DNA from: Methylobacteriaceae bacterium
GTDB lineage: Bacteria; Pseudomonadota; Alphaproteobacteria; Rhizobiales; Beijerinckiaceae
Reading direction: 5' to 3'
DNA: 64,000 bases
Assembly: GCA_947444195.1 (NCBI GenBank)
Contig: CANEZL010000012.1
Span: forward strand, 50,919 to 114,918
The translations under genes and the position numbers were made by a program. Of the stretch, positions 36,244-44,834 are shown piece after piece; within the stretch, counting starts at the first letter, position 1, and every line of letters starts with the position of its first letter. The notes beneath the pieces are model-generated. The model was not told where the DNA came from and ran no database searches. It worked only from the letters and a program-made list of their open reading frames with translations.

Positions 36244-37317
36244 TCAGGGGCGGGCGAGGACGCGGTAGAACCCGTCCGGCGCCTCCGCGCCCGCGGCGGC
36301 GCTCTTCAGCGCGGCGACGATGCGGGCCGCCACCGGCAGCCGGTAGTGCAGGGCGTCCCAGTAGTTCTCGTCCGTGCGGGTCACCGGGGAGGGGATGCGG
36401 AAATCCACCACCAGGGCGCCCCGCGCGGCGCCGATGGCCGCCGCCCGCGCCTTGCAGGCGGCCTCGCGCCGCCCCTGCGCGGTGCCGGGCGCGCCCTGGG
36501 CCGCCACGTGCACCGGCATGAAGGCGAGGATGGCGCGGGTGCCCCCCGGCAGGGCCGCCAGCACGGCGTCGAGACGGTCGAGGGCCGGCATCGCCGCCCC
36601 CAGCGCCTCGGGCGCGGCGCCGCGATGCTCCGCGCCGTCCTCCCCTCGCGTCCCGGCGCGGATATGCGCCCGGGCGCGGGCCGGATCGTAGGCGGCCTCC
36701 GGCGGCGTGAACACGGCGTAGCCGTCCCCGCGCATGCGCGCCGGCATGAGGTGCAGCCGGTGCAGGGCCACCCGCCCGGCGATGGCGAGCCCCTGCAGGT
36801 TGACCTGATGCAGCGGGCCCCACGGCGCGCCGGGCCGGTAGAGCCAGTCCGGGAACGGATGCGCGGTGCGGGCCGGCGGCGTCTCGGCGCACCACGTGGC
36901 GTCGAGGCCGAACAGCACCGATCGCACCGGGTTCGCCGCCAGGAACAGGGCGGCGAGGCGCTCCTGCTCGTCCGGCGTCGCCGCGTTAACGGCGAGGTTG
37001 GCGAAGCGTCCCCCGAAGGCGCGCTCCAGATCCGCCGGATCGAGGAGCCGCGCCGTCGAGGTCCCGAACACGGCGGCATCGAACGCCCCGCTGCGGGCGA
37101 TCTGCGGGTACATGAAGCGCTGGTTGCGATCCATGATCGGCCCCGCCGCGCGGCCCGGCCCGGCGCGCAGGCCGTAGGGATCGAGCAGCGCGACGAAGGC
37201 CACGGCCGCGAGGCCCAGGGCGAGCCCGGTCGCGACGAAGTCGCGGCCGAAGAGCCGCCAGGCCCGGGCGGGTTCCGGCGCGGGAATCGTCGGGATCGAG
37301 GACATGGATCGCAGCAT
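36244..37317 (-). CDS. Membrane-anchored SGNH-like protein of unknown function
   Basis: A 357-residue protein with one N-terminal membrane helix (about residues 28-45, FVATGLALGLAAVAFVALL). The outer part starts with AAVFGTSTARLLDPADLE, a GTS variant of the SGNH block I, and ends with DENYWDALHYRLPVAARI, resembling the block V Asp-x-x-His. This layout is seen in periplasmic AlgX/DltD-like polysaccharide-modifying proteins, but no specific reaction can be claimed. An alternative ATG lies at 37305. It converges with tgt, 7 bases apart. Confidence 0.6.
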   Translation of the reverse strand: MLRSMSSIPTIPAPEPARAWRLFGRDFVATGLALGLAAVAFVALLDPYGLRAGPGRAAGPIMDRNQRFMYPQIARSGAFDAAVFGTSTARLLDPADLERAFGGRFANLAVNAATPDEQERLAALFLAANPVRSVLFGLDATWCAETPPARTAHPFPDWLYRPGAPWGPLHQVNLQGLAIAGRVALHRLHLMPARMRGDGYAVFTPPEAAYDPARARAHIRAGTRGEDGAEHRGAAPEALGAAMPALDRLDAVLAALPGGTRAILAFMPVHVAAQGAPGTAQGRREAACKARAAAIGAARGALVVDFRIPSPVTRTDENYWDALHYRLPVAARIVAALKSAAAGAEAPDGFYRVLARP

Positions 37318-37450
37318 GGCGGCACGCGGGCTGCCACGCCACCGTGGCGGAGCCGGGGCAGGATGGCCCCGATCCGGCGGTTGACCCTACCCGGAGCCTC
37401 GCCTATTGCGAGCCACGCTTCCTCTCCGGGCCGGGCCCCGAGCGGACGGC

Positions 37451-37526
<76 letters not shown>

Positions 37527-38004
37527 AATCCTGTCCGCACAAGATCAGCGTACCGATATCGGCCAGGCCGACACCGGCGACACCTGTATTCGCGTCGTCC
37601 AGGCCCGTACCCGTTCACTGCCCGGACGGGGGGCCGGCCCGCGATCCCGATGCTCCAGGCCGCTCGATCCGTTCGCGCGGTCGCCCGACGCCGCCGGCTC
37701 CGGCACGAGCCGCCGCTCCATCTCGATCGTCTCGAATTTCGGACCGCCGCATCGAGCCTCGGCGGCGGCGCTGTGGCGGCACGGACACAGGTGTTGTAAC
37801 GTTATTGCATACAACCCTCATGCCGTTGACCGGGCCGCGGATCCTGCCGAAGGTCCTGCGGCCAAGGTTCCCCAGCGGCAGCGCGCTGCCGTCAGCGGAG
37901 GGGCCGCCCCCGGCGCGGGGCGCCCATGCGAAGGGTCCTGGCGGCGGCGCGCCGCGGCTCTCGCGAGCGGGGGCAGCCGCGCCCGGCAACGAACGAGTGC
38001 AGCG
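37527..38004. other. 478-bp leader region of the TonB-receptor gene; no gene seen
   Basis: Between tRNA-Lys and the TonB-dependent receptor. No reading frame is convincing. It includes an AT-richer patch at about 37790-37815 with palindromic character, listed separately, which is the most promoter-like part. Confidence 0.5.
37792..37815 (+). promoter_or_regulatory. Candidate operator upstream of the TonB-dependent receptor gene
   Basis: The perfect 8-bp palindrome TAACGTTA (37797-37804) lies inside a wider imperfect inverted repeat GTTGT (37793-37797) ... ACAAC (37811-37815). This AT-rich site stands out in GC-rich DNA. By analogy with other metal-uptake receptor genes it may bind a metal-responsive repressor, but it matches no consensus that I can assert. 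Confidence 0.35.
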
Positions 38005-40200
38005 GTGAGAATGCGTCCGACCCCGAGCTTCGCCCCATCGCATCCCGGGCGGCCGCGCCGAGGCGGACCGGCGCTGGCGCTCGCCGCCGCGCTCTCGGCC
38101 GGCACGCCGGCGGGGGAGGCGCGCGCGCAGGAGAGCGTGGCGCTGGAGGAGCTCTCGGTCGAGCATAGGGGCGGCGGGGCGGCCGGGACGGGATCCGGCC
38201 CCATCGGCCTGATCGGCCCGACGCCGGGCTACGGCGCGGGCCGGGCGGTGAGCGGCACGAAGACCGACACGCCCCAGCGCGACGTGCCGCAGGTCGTGAC
38301 CGTCGCCCCGCGCGAGGTCATCACCGATCTCGCCGCCACCCGCGTCGACCGGGTGTTCAACTACATGCCCGGCATCGCCCAGCAGAACAATTTCGGCGGC
38401 CTGTCGATCTTCAGCTACGCCATCCGCGGAACGACCACCTCCGAGCTCTACAGGAACGGCTTCCCGCTCAACCGCGGCACCCCGCCCCCGCCGGACACCC
38501 AGAACGTCGAGCGGATCGAGGTCCTGAAGGGGCCGGGGGCCGGCCTGTTCGGGCGCAGCGATCCCGGCGGGCTCGTCAACATCATCACCAAGCAGCCGAC
38601 CGCCGAGCGCTTCCTCGAGATGGGCGGCCTGTGGGGCTCCTTCGAGCAGTTCCGCGGCACGGTCGATTCCGGCGGCGCCCTCAACGCGGACGGCACGCTG
38701 CTCTACCGCTTCAACCTCGCCGCCGGGGCGCAGAACAGCTTCCGCGACTTCGTGAACGGCGACCGGCTCCTCGTGGCCCCGGTGATCGGCTGGCAGATCA
38801 CCCCCGACACGAGGGTCACGGTCGAGACCGAGTTCCTGCGCAACCGCGTCGTGTTCGACCGCGGCGTGATCGCGATCAACCGCCGGCTCGGCTTCCTGCC
38901 GATCTCGCGCTTCCTCGGCGAGCCGGGGCAGAGCACCGATCAGGCCAGCGACACGCTGCAGGTGCGCCTCGACCACCGCTTCGATGCCGACTGGCAGATG
39001 CGGCTCGCCACCTCCTTCAACACCGGCAGCCTGGAAGGCGAATCGGCCGAGATCCGCGCGATCGCGGCCGACAACCGCACCGTCTCGCGCGACCGCAACG
39101 TGCGCGACTACCGCTGGGACGTGGCCATCGGCCAGGCCGAGGTGGTCGGGCGCTTCGACACGGCCGGGATCGGCCACACCGTGCTGCTCGGCTTCGAGCG
39201 CGAGAGCACCGACAGCCGGGTGCTCTACCTGCGCTCGAACTTCCGCACGAGCCCCTACGCCCTCGACATCGACGCCCCCGTCTACGGTCAGGCGCGCCCG
39301 CCCCTGACCCTCCCGCGCAACAACCTGGAGCGGGTGACCAACACCGCGCTCTACGCGCAGGACCAGATCACCCTCGGCCCGGAATGGAAGGCGCTGCTCG
39401 GCGTGCGCTTCGACTTCTTCGAGGATTCGTTCCGGGAGCGCATCCCGCGCAGCCGGACGGACCAGTCCCGGGCCGCGGCCTCCCCGCGCGCCGGGCTCGT
39501 CTACCAGCCGCTGCCGGAGCTGAGCCTCTACGCCAATGTCGGCACGAGCTTCCGGCCGAATATCGGCCCCGACGCGGCCGCGGTCTCGCCCGGCCGACCC
39601 CTCGAGCCCGAGACCGGGCTCGGCTACGAGGCGGGGGCGAAGACCGAGCTGTTCGGCGGCAACCTGCTCGTGACCGGGGCGGGCTTCCGCGTGGAGCGCC
39701 GGAACGTGCTCACGCCCGACCCCAACAACAGCGGCTTCTCCCTCGCCGCGGGCGCGGTGCGCAGCCAGGGCTTCGAGCTCACGGCGCAAGGGCAGATCAC
39801 CCCCGCGATCAAGGTGCTGGCCGGCTACGTCTTCGCCGACGCGGCGGTGACGCGGGACAACGTGCTGCCGGTGGGCGCGCCGCTCATCAACATCCCCCGC
39901 CACAGCGGCAGCCTGCTCGCCGTCCACGAGGTACAGGAGGGCGCGTGGCGGGGCTTCGGCCTCGGCGGCGGCGTGCGCGCCGTCGGCGAGCGGGCGGGCG
40001 ACGCGGCGGGCTCGGGCTTCGTCCTGCCGGCCTACATCGCGGTGGATGCCCTGTCCTACTACCGGTACGGGAACCTCCGCTTCGCGCTCAACGTCGAGAA
40101 CCTGTTCGACACCACCTATTACGAGAGTTCCAACAACGTGTTCCGGGTGTTTCCCGGCTCGCCCCGCCGCCTCACCGGCACCCTCACCGTGCGGTTCTGA
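38005..40200 (+). CDS. TonB-dependent siderophore-type receptor
   Basis: A 731-residue outer-membrane receptor. A signal region precedes ARAQESVALEELSVE, a plausible TonB box area. The plug domain includes YMPGIAQQNNFGG and the highly conserved IEVLKGPGAGLFGRSDPGGLVNIITKQP (in parts), and a long beta-barrel ends with the required terminal Phe (LTGTLTVRF). It most resembles ferric-siderophore receptors of the FhuA/FpvA type; the ligand is not deducible. Start is the GTG at 38005 or the ATG at 38011. No sigma/anti-sigma pair adjoins it. Confidence 0.87.
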   Translation: MRMRPTPSFAPSHPGRPRRGGPALALAAALSAGTPAGEARAQESVALEELSVEHRGGGAAGTGSGPIGLIGPTPGYGAGRAVSGTKTDTPQRDVPQVVTVAPREVITDLAATRVDRVFNYMPGIAQQNNFGGLSIFSYAIRGTTTSELYRNGFPLNRGTPPPPDTQNVERIEVLKGPGAGLFGRSDPGGLVNIITKQPTAERFLEMGGLWGSFEQFRGTVDSGGALNADGTLLYRFNLAAGAQNSFRDFVNGDRLLVAPVIGWQITPDTRVTVETEFLRNRVVFDRGVIAINRRLGFLPISRFLGEPGQSTDQASDTLQVRLDHRFDADWQMRLATSFNTGSLEGESAEIRAIAADNRTVSRDRNVRDYRWDVAIGQAEVVGRFDTAGIGHTVLLGFERESTDSRVLYLRSNFRTSPYALDIDAPVYGQARPPLTLPRNNLERVTNTALYAQDQITLGPEWKALLGVRFDFFEDSFRERIPRSRTDQSRAAASPRAGLVYQPLPELSLYANVGTSFRPNIGPDAAAVSPGRPLEPETGLGYEAGAKTELFGGNLLVTGAGFRVERRNVLTPDPNNSGFSLAAGAVRSQGFELTAQGQITPAIKVLAGYVFADAAVTRDNVLPVGAPLINIPRHSGSLLAVHEVQEGAWRGFGLGGGVRAVGERAGDAAGSGFVLPAYIAVDALSYYRYGNLRFALNVENLFDTTYYESSNNVFRVFPGSPRRLTGTLTVRF

Positions 40201-40378
40201 CCGCCCGCTCGGCGCGGTCCGCCCTGTCGAGGGATCTCCCCGGGCCCCGGCGATCTTCGAGGAGCCCCACGCAAGCACCCCGGAGCCCGGCGGCACCGCT
40301 GCTTGAGGGAACGGTAACGACAGCTTCGACGCGGGCGGCCCAAGCGGAACGATTACCTTGGCCGTTCGTTCTGCAAGC

Positions 40379-40867
40379 ATGGAACACTACAGGTCAACCT
40401 TCGCCGTGACCGGTATTGCCGTTCTCGGCCTCGTCGCCGCCGCGGGCATTCTGCATCCGGGCCATTTCGAGCGCACGGCGCGGGCCGCCGCCCGGCCGAT
40501 GGTCGCCACGCAGACGGCCTGGGTCGATCCGCCGGCGCCGAAGCGCGCCGCCCGGCACCGGGCCCTGCCGGATGTCGCCGCGCTGATGGAGCCCGAGCCG
40601 ATGGCCGTGCTCCCGGCGGACGGCATCATGGTGCAGCCCGTGCCCGCGGGGCTGGTCCAGGTCGCGGTGACGGGGCGCCACCGCGAGGCGGCCGGCCGGC
40701 GCAAGCTGGCGCGCCGGGCCGCGACCACGCGGCAGGCCGCGCTGGACGCCCCCGGCCCCGCCGGGCAGGGCGTCGCGCCCCAGCCGGGCACGGCCGAGGC
40801 TCCGGCCGCGCGGATCGACCCGATCGGCGACCTGATCCGCGGGCTCGGCCTCGGCAGCAACAGCTGA
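40379..40867 (+). CDS. Single-span membrane or exported protein of unknown function
   Basis: A 162-residue protein beginning MEHYRSTFAVTGIAVLGLVAAAGIL, a signal anchor. It is followed by a proline/alanine- and arginine-rich region and a C-terminal RIDPIGDLIRGLGLG. No domain is recognised. The ATG at 40379 is used; an upstream TTG would add seven residues. It ends 21 bases from the convergent ABC-F gene. Confidence 0.5.
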   Translation: MEHYRSTFAVTGIAVLGLVAAAGILHPGHFERTARAAARPMVATQTAWVDPPAPKRAARHRALPDVAALMEPEPMAVLPADGIMVQPVPAGLVQVAVTGRHREAAGRRKLARRAATTRQAALDAPGPAGQGVAPQPGTAEAPAARIDPIGDLIRGLGLGSNS

Positions 40868-40888
40868 GGCCGCGGCCGGGCCGCCCCG

Positions 40889-42751
40889 TCAGGCGGCCTC
40901 GATCTCGGTGCTCACGGTGAGCCACTCGTCCTCCGCCGCGGCGAGCGCGGAGGCCGCCTCGGCCCGCATGCGGGCGATCTCGCCGGCCTTGGCGGCGTTC
41001 TCGCGAAAGGCGGTGCCGTCCTCCAGCGCCGCGTCGATCTTGGCGATGGCGGCGGTGAGCTTGGCGATGCGCGCCTCGATGCCCTCGAGCTTCCTGCGCA
41101 GGGGGGCGAGGGCGGCCCGGCGCTCGACGCCGGCCCGGCGGGCCTCGGCCTGCCGGCCGCCGCTGGAATCGGCCGCCTTCTCCTCGCGCTCGGGCCCGGC
41201 CAGGACGAGGCGGCGGTAATCGTCCATGTCGCCGTCGAAGGTCTTCACCGTACCGTCGCTGACGAGCCAAAGCCGGTCGGCACAGGCCTCCACCAGGAAG
41301 CGGTCGTGGGAGACGAGGATGACGGCGCCCTCGTAATCGTTGATCGCCTCCACGAGCGCCTGTCGGCTCTCGATGTCGAGGTGGTTCGTCGGCTCGTCGA
41401 GGATGAGGAGATGGGGCCCGTGGAAGGCGGCGAGCCCCATGAGCAGGCGCGCCTTCTCCCCCCCTGAGAGCTTCTCCACCGGCGTGTCGGCCTTGGCCGC
41501 GCCGAAGCCGAGCCGCGCGGTGGCCGCGCGGGCGCGGGCCTCCGGCACGTCCGGCATCAGGGTGCGCACGTGGGCGTAGGCGCTCTCGGCGGGGCGCAGC
41601 TCGTCGAGCTGGTGCTGGGCGAAATAGGCGACCTCCATCTTGGAGGAGCGCTTCACCTCGCCGGACAGCGGGGCGAGGCGCCCGCCGATGAGCTTGCAGA
41701 AGGTGGACTTGCCGTTGCCGTTGGCCCCGAGGAGCGCCACCCGGTCGTCGGGGGCGAGGCTGAGGTTGAGCCCCGCGAGCACGATCCGGTCGGGATAGCC
41801 CGCCTGCACCCGCTCCATGGCGACGATGGGCGGGGAGAGGGGTTTTTCGGGGCTCGGCAGGTGGATCACCGGCACGTCGTCCTCGGTGAGGCCCGCGATC
41901 GGCTCCATCTTGGCGAGCCGCTTCATGCGCGACTGGGCCTGGCGCGCCTTGGTGGCCTTGGCCTTGAAGCGGTCGACGAAGCTCTGGAGATGGGCGCGCT
42001 CGGCGTCCTGCTTGGCCTTAGCCTTGGCCTGGAGCGCCCGCTTCTCGGCGAATTGCCGGGCGAAGCTCGTGTAGCCGCCGCGGTAGATCGTGAGCTTGCC
42101 CCGGTCGAGATGGAGGATGTGGTCCACGCTGGTGTCGAGCAGGTCGCGGTCGTGGCTGATGATGATCGCCGTGCGCGGATACGTCTCCAGGTAGTCGTAG
42201 AGCCAGAGCGTGCCCTCGATGTCGAGGTAGTTGGTCGGCTCGTCGAGAAGCAAGAGGTCGGGCTCGGAGAACAGCACGGCGGCGAGCGCCACGCGCATGC
42301 GCCAGCCGCCCGAGAAGTCCGAGCAGGGCCGCCCCTGCGCCGCCGCGTCGAAGCCGAGGCCGTGCAGGATCGCCGCGGCGCGGGCCGGGGCCGAATGGGC
42401 GCCGATATCCACGAGCCGCGTCTCGATCTCGGCGCGGCGCAGGCCGTCGGCGCCCTCGGCCTCCGCCATCAGCCGGGCGCGCTCGGTATCGGCGGCGAGC
42501 ACCACGGCGTGCAGCGTCTCGGGGCCGGCCGGCGCCTCCTGCGCCACGGCGCCGATGCGCATGCCCTTGGGCAGCGAGACCGCCCTGGCGTCCACCGGCA
42601 GATCGCCGAGGATCGCCTTGAACAGGGTGGTCTTGCCCGCCCCGTTGCGGCCGACCAGCCCGACCCGGGCCCGGTCGGGCACGGAGAAGCTCGCCCCGTC
42701 GAGGATCAGGCGGTCGCCGATGCGGTAGGTGAGGTCGTTGACGCGCAGCAT
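40889..42751 (-). CDS. ABC-F family ATPase (YheS/Uup-like)
   Basis: A 620-residue soluble protein with two nucleotide-binding domains. The first has GRNGAGKTT, DFSGGWRMRVALA and LLLLDEPTNYLDIE; the second has GANGNGKST, LSGGEKARLLMGL and LLILDEPTNHLDIE. The linker between them is rich in Lys/Arg and helical, and a C-terminal coiled coil of about 90 residues follows. DFSGGWRMR is typical of the YheS group. ABC-F proteins act on ribosomes rather than in membranes. ATG at 42751. Confidence 0.88.
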   Translation of the reverse strand: MLRVNDLTYRIGDRLILDGASFSVPDRARVGLVGRNGAGKTTLFKAILGDLPVDARAVSLPKGMRIGAVAQEAPAGPETLHAVVLAADTERARLMAEAEGADGLRRAEIETRLVDIGAHSAPARAAAILHGLGFDAAAQGRPCSDFSGGWRMRVALAAVLFSEPDLLLLDEPTNYLDIEGTLWLYDYLETYPRTAIIISHDRDLLDTSVDHILHLDRGKLTIYRGGYTSFARQFAEKRALQAKAKAKQDAERAHLQSFVDRFKAKATKARQAQSRMKRLAKMEPIAGLTEDDVPVIHLPSPEKPLSPPIVAMERVQAGYPDRIVLAGLNLSLAPDDRVALLGANGNGKSTFCKLIGGRLAPLSGEVKRSSKMEVAYFAQHQLDELRPAESAYAHVRTLMPDVPEARARAATARLGFGAAKADTPVEKLSGGEKARLLMGLAAFHGPHLLILDEPTNHLDIESRQALVEAINDYEGAVILVSHDRFLVEACADRLWLVSDGTVKTFDGDMDDYRRLVLAGPEREEKAADSSGGRQAEARRAGVERRAALAPLRRKLEGIEARIAKLTAAIAKIDAALEDGTAFRENAAKAGEIARMRAEAASALAAAEDEWLTVSTEIEAA

Positions 42752-43069
42752 GAGCGGCGTTCTGGCGAGGCCGGGCCGCGGAGGCAAGGGCGGGGTTGGT
42801 GGGGTGGGGGGTGGTTCGGATCTTTGCGTGCTGTTCCCGTCTGTACTGCCCCCAAGCGGTCTCCGAGAACGTCCACTTCCGGGCAGGCTGATGACCTTGA
42901 CTCAAACGCCAACGTAGACTGATAGCCAATTGGCAGATTTCGGACGTCGAGTTGCGGAAGCAGTCTATCCTTCAGCGAAGGGCTTGGGGTGATCGAAGTG
43001 CCAGAGGAGATCGCGTCAGTGGGGATACCCTTCGGCCAGCTAGCAGATCTGCGTCCTCGCTAGATCGCT
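42752..43069. other. Left flank of the 43-47 kb island; no gene seen
   Basis: 318 bases between the ABC-F start and the PIN gene stop. Base composition falls visibly from about 42830 onward (for example GACTGATAGCCAATTGGCAG near 42917). No ribosome-binding site or recognisable reading frame was found, and no direct repeat shared with the right flank was spotted by eye. Confidence 0.5.
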
Positions 43070-43678
43070 TCACGAAGCGCTCCTCACACTCGCTGGAAGG
43101 CTAAGGCACAGCTTCGTTCTGTCAGATCCAAGGCAGGCGCAAACCTCGTCAAGCAAATGATCAGGAACTCGCATGCGTGCCTCTATGAGCGAGGCAAACA
43201 ACGCATCGGTGAGTTGGACAGCGTCCAACACGGCGCGGACTGGCGTGCTCAGAAGAAGATCAGTGGTTGTGGCGACGGTTAGGGCTGGAAATCGAGTGGC
43301 GGCAAGGCAGATCGCCTTGCGCTCGTCAATCAGCGCGGTTGCTCCAAGGTGGAGCGCGAGCGCGAGCGTTGCGGCCTCGCCGTCGTCCAGCGTCTGGCTG
43401 ACGCGTCCGGCGACCAAGCTCAAATAGACGGCCTCCGCCTCCTCCGGCAGGTCACTGACGGTGACGCAGCCGGTCTCAATCAGCGACATGATGCCCGAGT
43501 GTGCACTACGCCCCTTGTGGCGCCCGCGTTCGAGTTCGCCTAACGCGATGCTTGAGATGATTGTCGGCTTGTGCAACGCGCGCAGAACATCAACCGCCCG
43601 CCCGCCAGCAAGAAGGTTGATCCACACACTGGCGTCCGCGACGAGGGGCGGTTTAGGCTGAAAACGAACGGAATTCAT
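43070..43678 (-). CDS. PIN-domain nuclease (VapC-like), last gene of the island operon
   Basis: A 202-residue protein. The PIN acidic cluster is visible: Asp15 in LVADASVWINLL, Glu48 in SIALGELERG, Asp88/Asp89 in LDDGEAATLALA and Asp108 in ALIDERKA. PIN proteins cleave RNA, commonly tRNA or mRNA, as toxins. The ATG at 43678 has AAGGAG 9 bases upstream, which decides the start over a TTG eight codons earlier. It overlaps the HTH-ImmA gene by 26 bases. The C-terminal 70 residues extend past a minimal VapC domain. Confidence 0.75.
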   Translation of the reverse strand: MNSVRFQPKPPLVADASVWINLLAGGRAVDVLRALHKPTIISSIALGELERGRHKGRSAHSGIMSLIETGCVTVSDLPEEAEAVYLSLVAGRVSQTLDDGEAATLALALHLGATALIDERKAICLAATRFPALTVATTTDLLLSTPVRAVLDAVQLTDALFASLIEARMRVPDHLLDEVCACLGSDRTKLCLSLPASVRSAS

Positions 43679-44834
43679 CCGTTTCAGCTCCTTCCGCTTC
43701 AAATTCGTCGATTAGGGTCCGGGCATCGACGCGGTCGATGTGGAGGAGCCGAGCAACTTGACCTTCGCTAAGCAGTGCTTGGCGCCAAACTTCGCTGGCC
43801 ATCACACCCATGCGCATTGAGACTTGGCGCCGTGCATCAACTTTCGCGCTGTCAGGAAGTACAAGGTCACCGAGCACTTGCAGCGCCTGCGCGTCAGTAA
43901 TCCCACCCTGCTGAACGAACCAGTCCCAGGTTCCCAACTTCGCAAGGCCCAGTTCTTCCAGACGCCGGACCATGGCTTCGCGGGAGACGCCGAAGACATG
44001 GGCCAGCAGGATAATATGCCGGCGGGTTAGTTTCGACGCTCCCGCGGTAAGCTCCTGGAATTTAAAGCTTACAGCTCGGGCCGGGGTCAGGAAGCACCGA
44101 GCAAAAATGTTGGCGTAGCGCTCTTCTCGGGTCGAATCTGGTGTCCCATCGTGAAGTGCGTCTGGCGACTGGCGAGTCGAGATGAAGTGCCCCAGTTCAT
44201 GCGCACCGGTCTGAGTTCGGCGATCACGCGGATGATCGGCGTTCAGCAAGATGCATGCGCCGGCGCGCTCATCGAAGGCATAAAGGCCGGAGATTTTCGG
44301 ATCGAGCTTGCGGACATAGACGCGAGCGCCAAGCTGCAATTCAAGCAAGCTTACGATATCGAGAACCGGTGCTAGCCCAAGCCCCAGCCATTGGCGCAAT
44401 TCCGCGGCATCCTGCTCCGCCTGGAGGGACACATTGCCCGGTAGCAGTGGACGCTCGGGCGGATCGAGCCGTGCGCGCTGGATACCCAGTAGATCCTCGA
44501 ATTCCACCTCGGCCTGGACGAGGCGATTGAGCAATTCGACGGCTGATTGTAGTTTTTTGCTCTGCTCGCCGGTGTGACGGAACCGCGGCCGCAGATCGAC
44601 GCGGATGCCATCCTGACGCAGCAACTCGTTGAGTGACAAGCCGTAGAGAACCGCCAGTTTTTGAAGCTCGTCCACGCGTGGCCGGCGCTGCGCCTGTTCC
44701 ATCGCAACCAAAGTGGTGCGCGCCACATCGATCGCAGCTGCTGCCGCAGCCTGCGTGATCTTGGCGCTCTCGCGTGCCTTCCGCAGCAGCTCTCCAAGAT
44801 TTTTGGGTGATAGGCCGTGGGGTATCAGTGCCAT
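43653..44834 (-). CDS. XRE-type HTH protein fused to an ImmA/IrrE-like metallopeptidase
   Basis: A 393-residue protein. A Cro/CI-type helix-turn-helix lies at about residues 13-70 (LGELLRKARESAKITQAAAA, VARTTLVAMEQAQRRPR). The ImmA/IrrE (DUF955) zinc peptidase follows with HELGH at 212-216 and the third-ligand Glu238 in REERYANIFARCFLTP. A 100-residue C-terminal region follows. Such proteins act as protease-regulators that derepress mobile elements or as antitoxins. It overlaps the QueC-like gene by 10 bases and the PIN gene by 26 bases, so it is likely the partner of the nuclease. Confidence 0.8.
   Translation of the reverse strand: MALIPHGLSPKNLGELLRKARESAKITQAAAAAAIDVARTTLVAMEQAQRRPRVDELQKLAVLYGLSLNELLRQDGIRVDLRPRFRHTGEQSKKLQSAVELLNRLVQAEVEFEDLLGIQRARLDPPERPLLPGNVSLQAEQDAAELRQWLGLGLAPVLDIVSLLELQLGARVYVRKLDPKISGLYAFDERAGACILLNADHPRDRRTQTGAHELGHFISTRQSPDALHDGTPDSTREERYANIFARCFLTPARAVSFKFQELTAGASKLTRRHIILLAHVFGVSREAMVRRLEELGLAKLGTWDWFVQQGGITDAQALQVLGDLVLPDSAKVDARRQVSMRMGVMASEVWRQALLSEGQVARLLHIDRVDARTLIDEFEAEGAETDEFRSFSA

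Noticed and set aside
43070..43678. Interpreting the island as a complete Qat or type IV CBASS system.
   Set aside because: No QatA-type ATPase, TatD nuclease, CD-NTase or TGT-like partner is encoded nearby; only the QueC-like component is shared.
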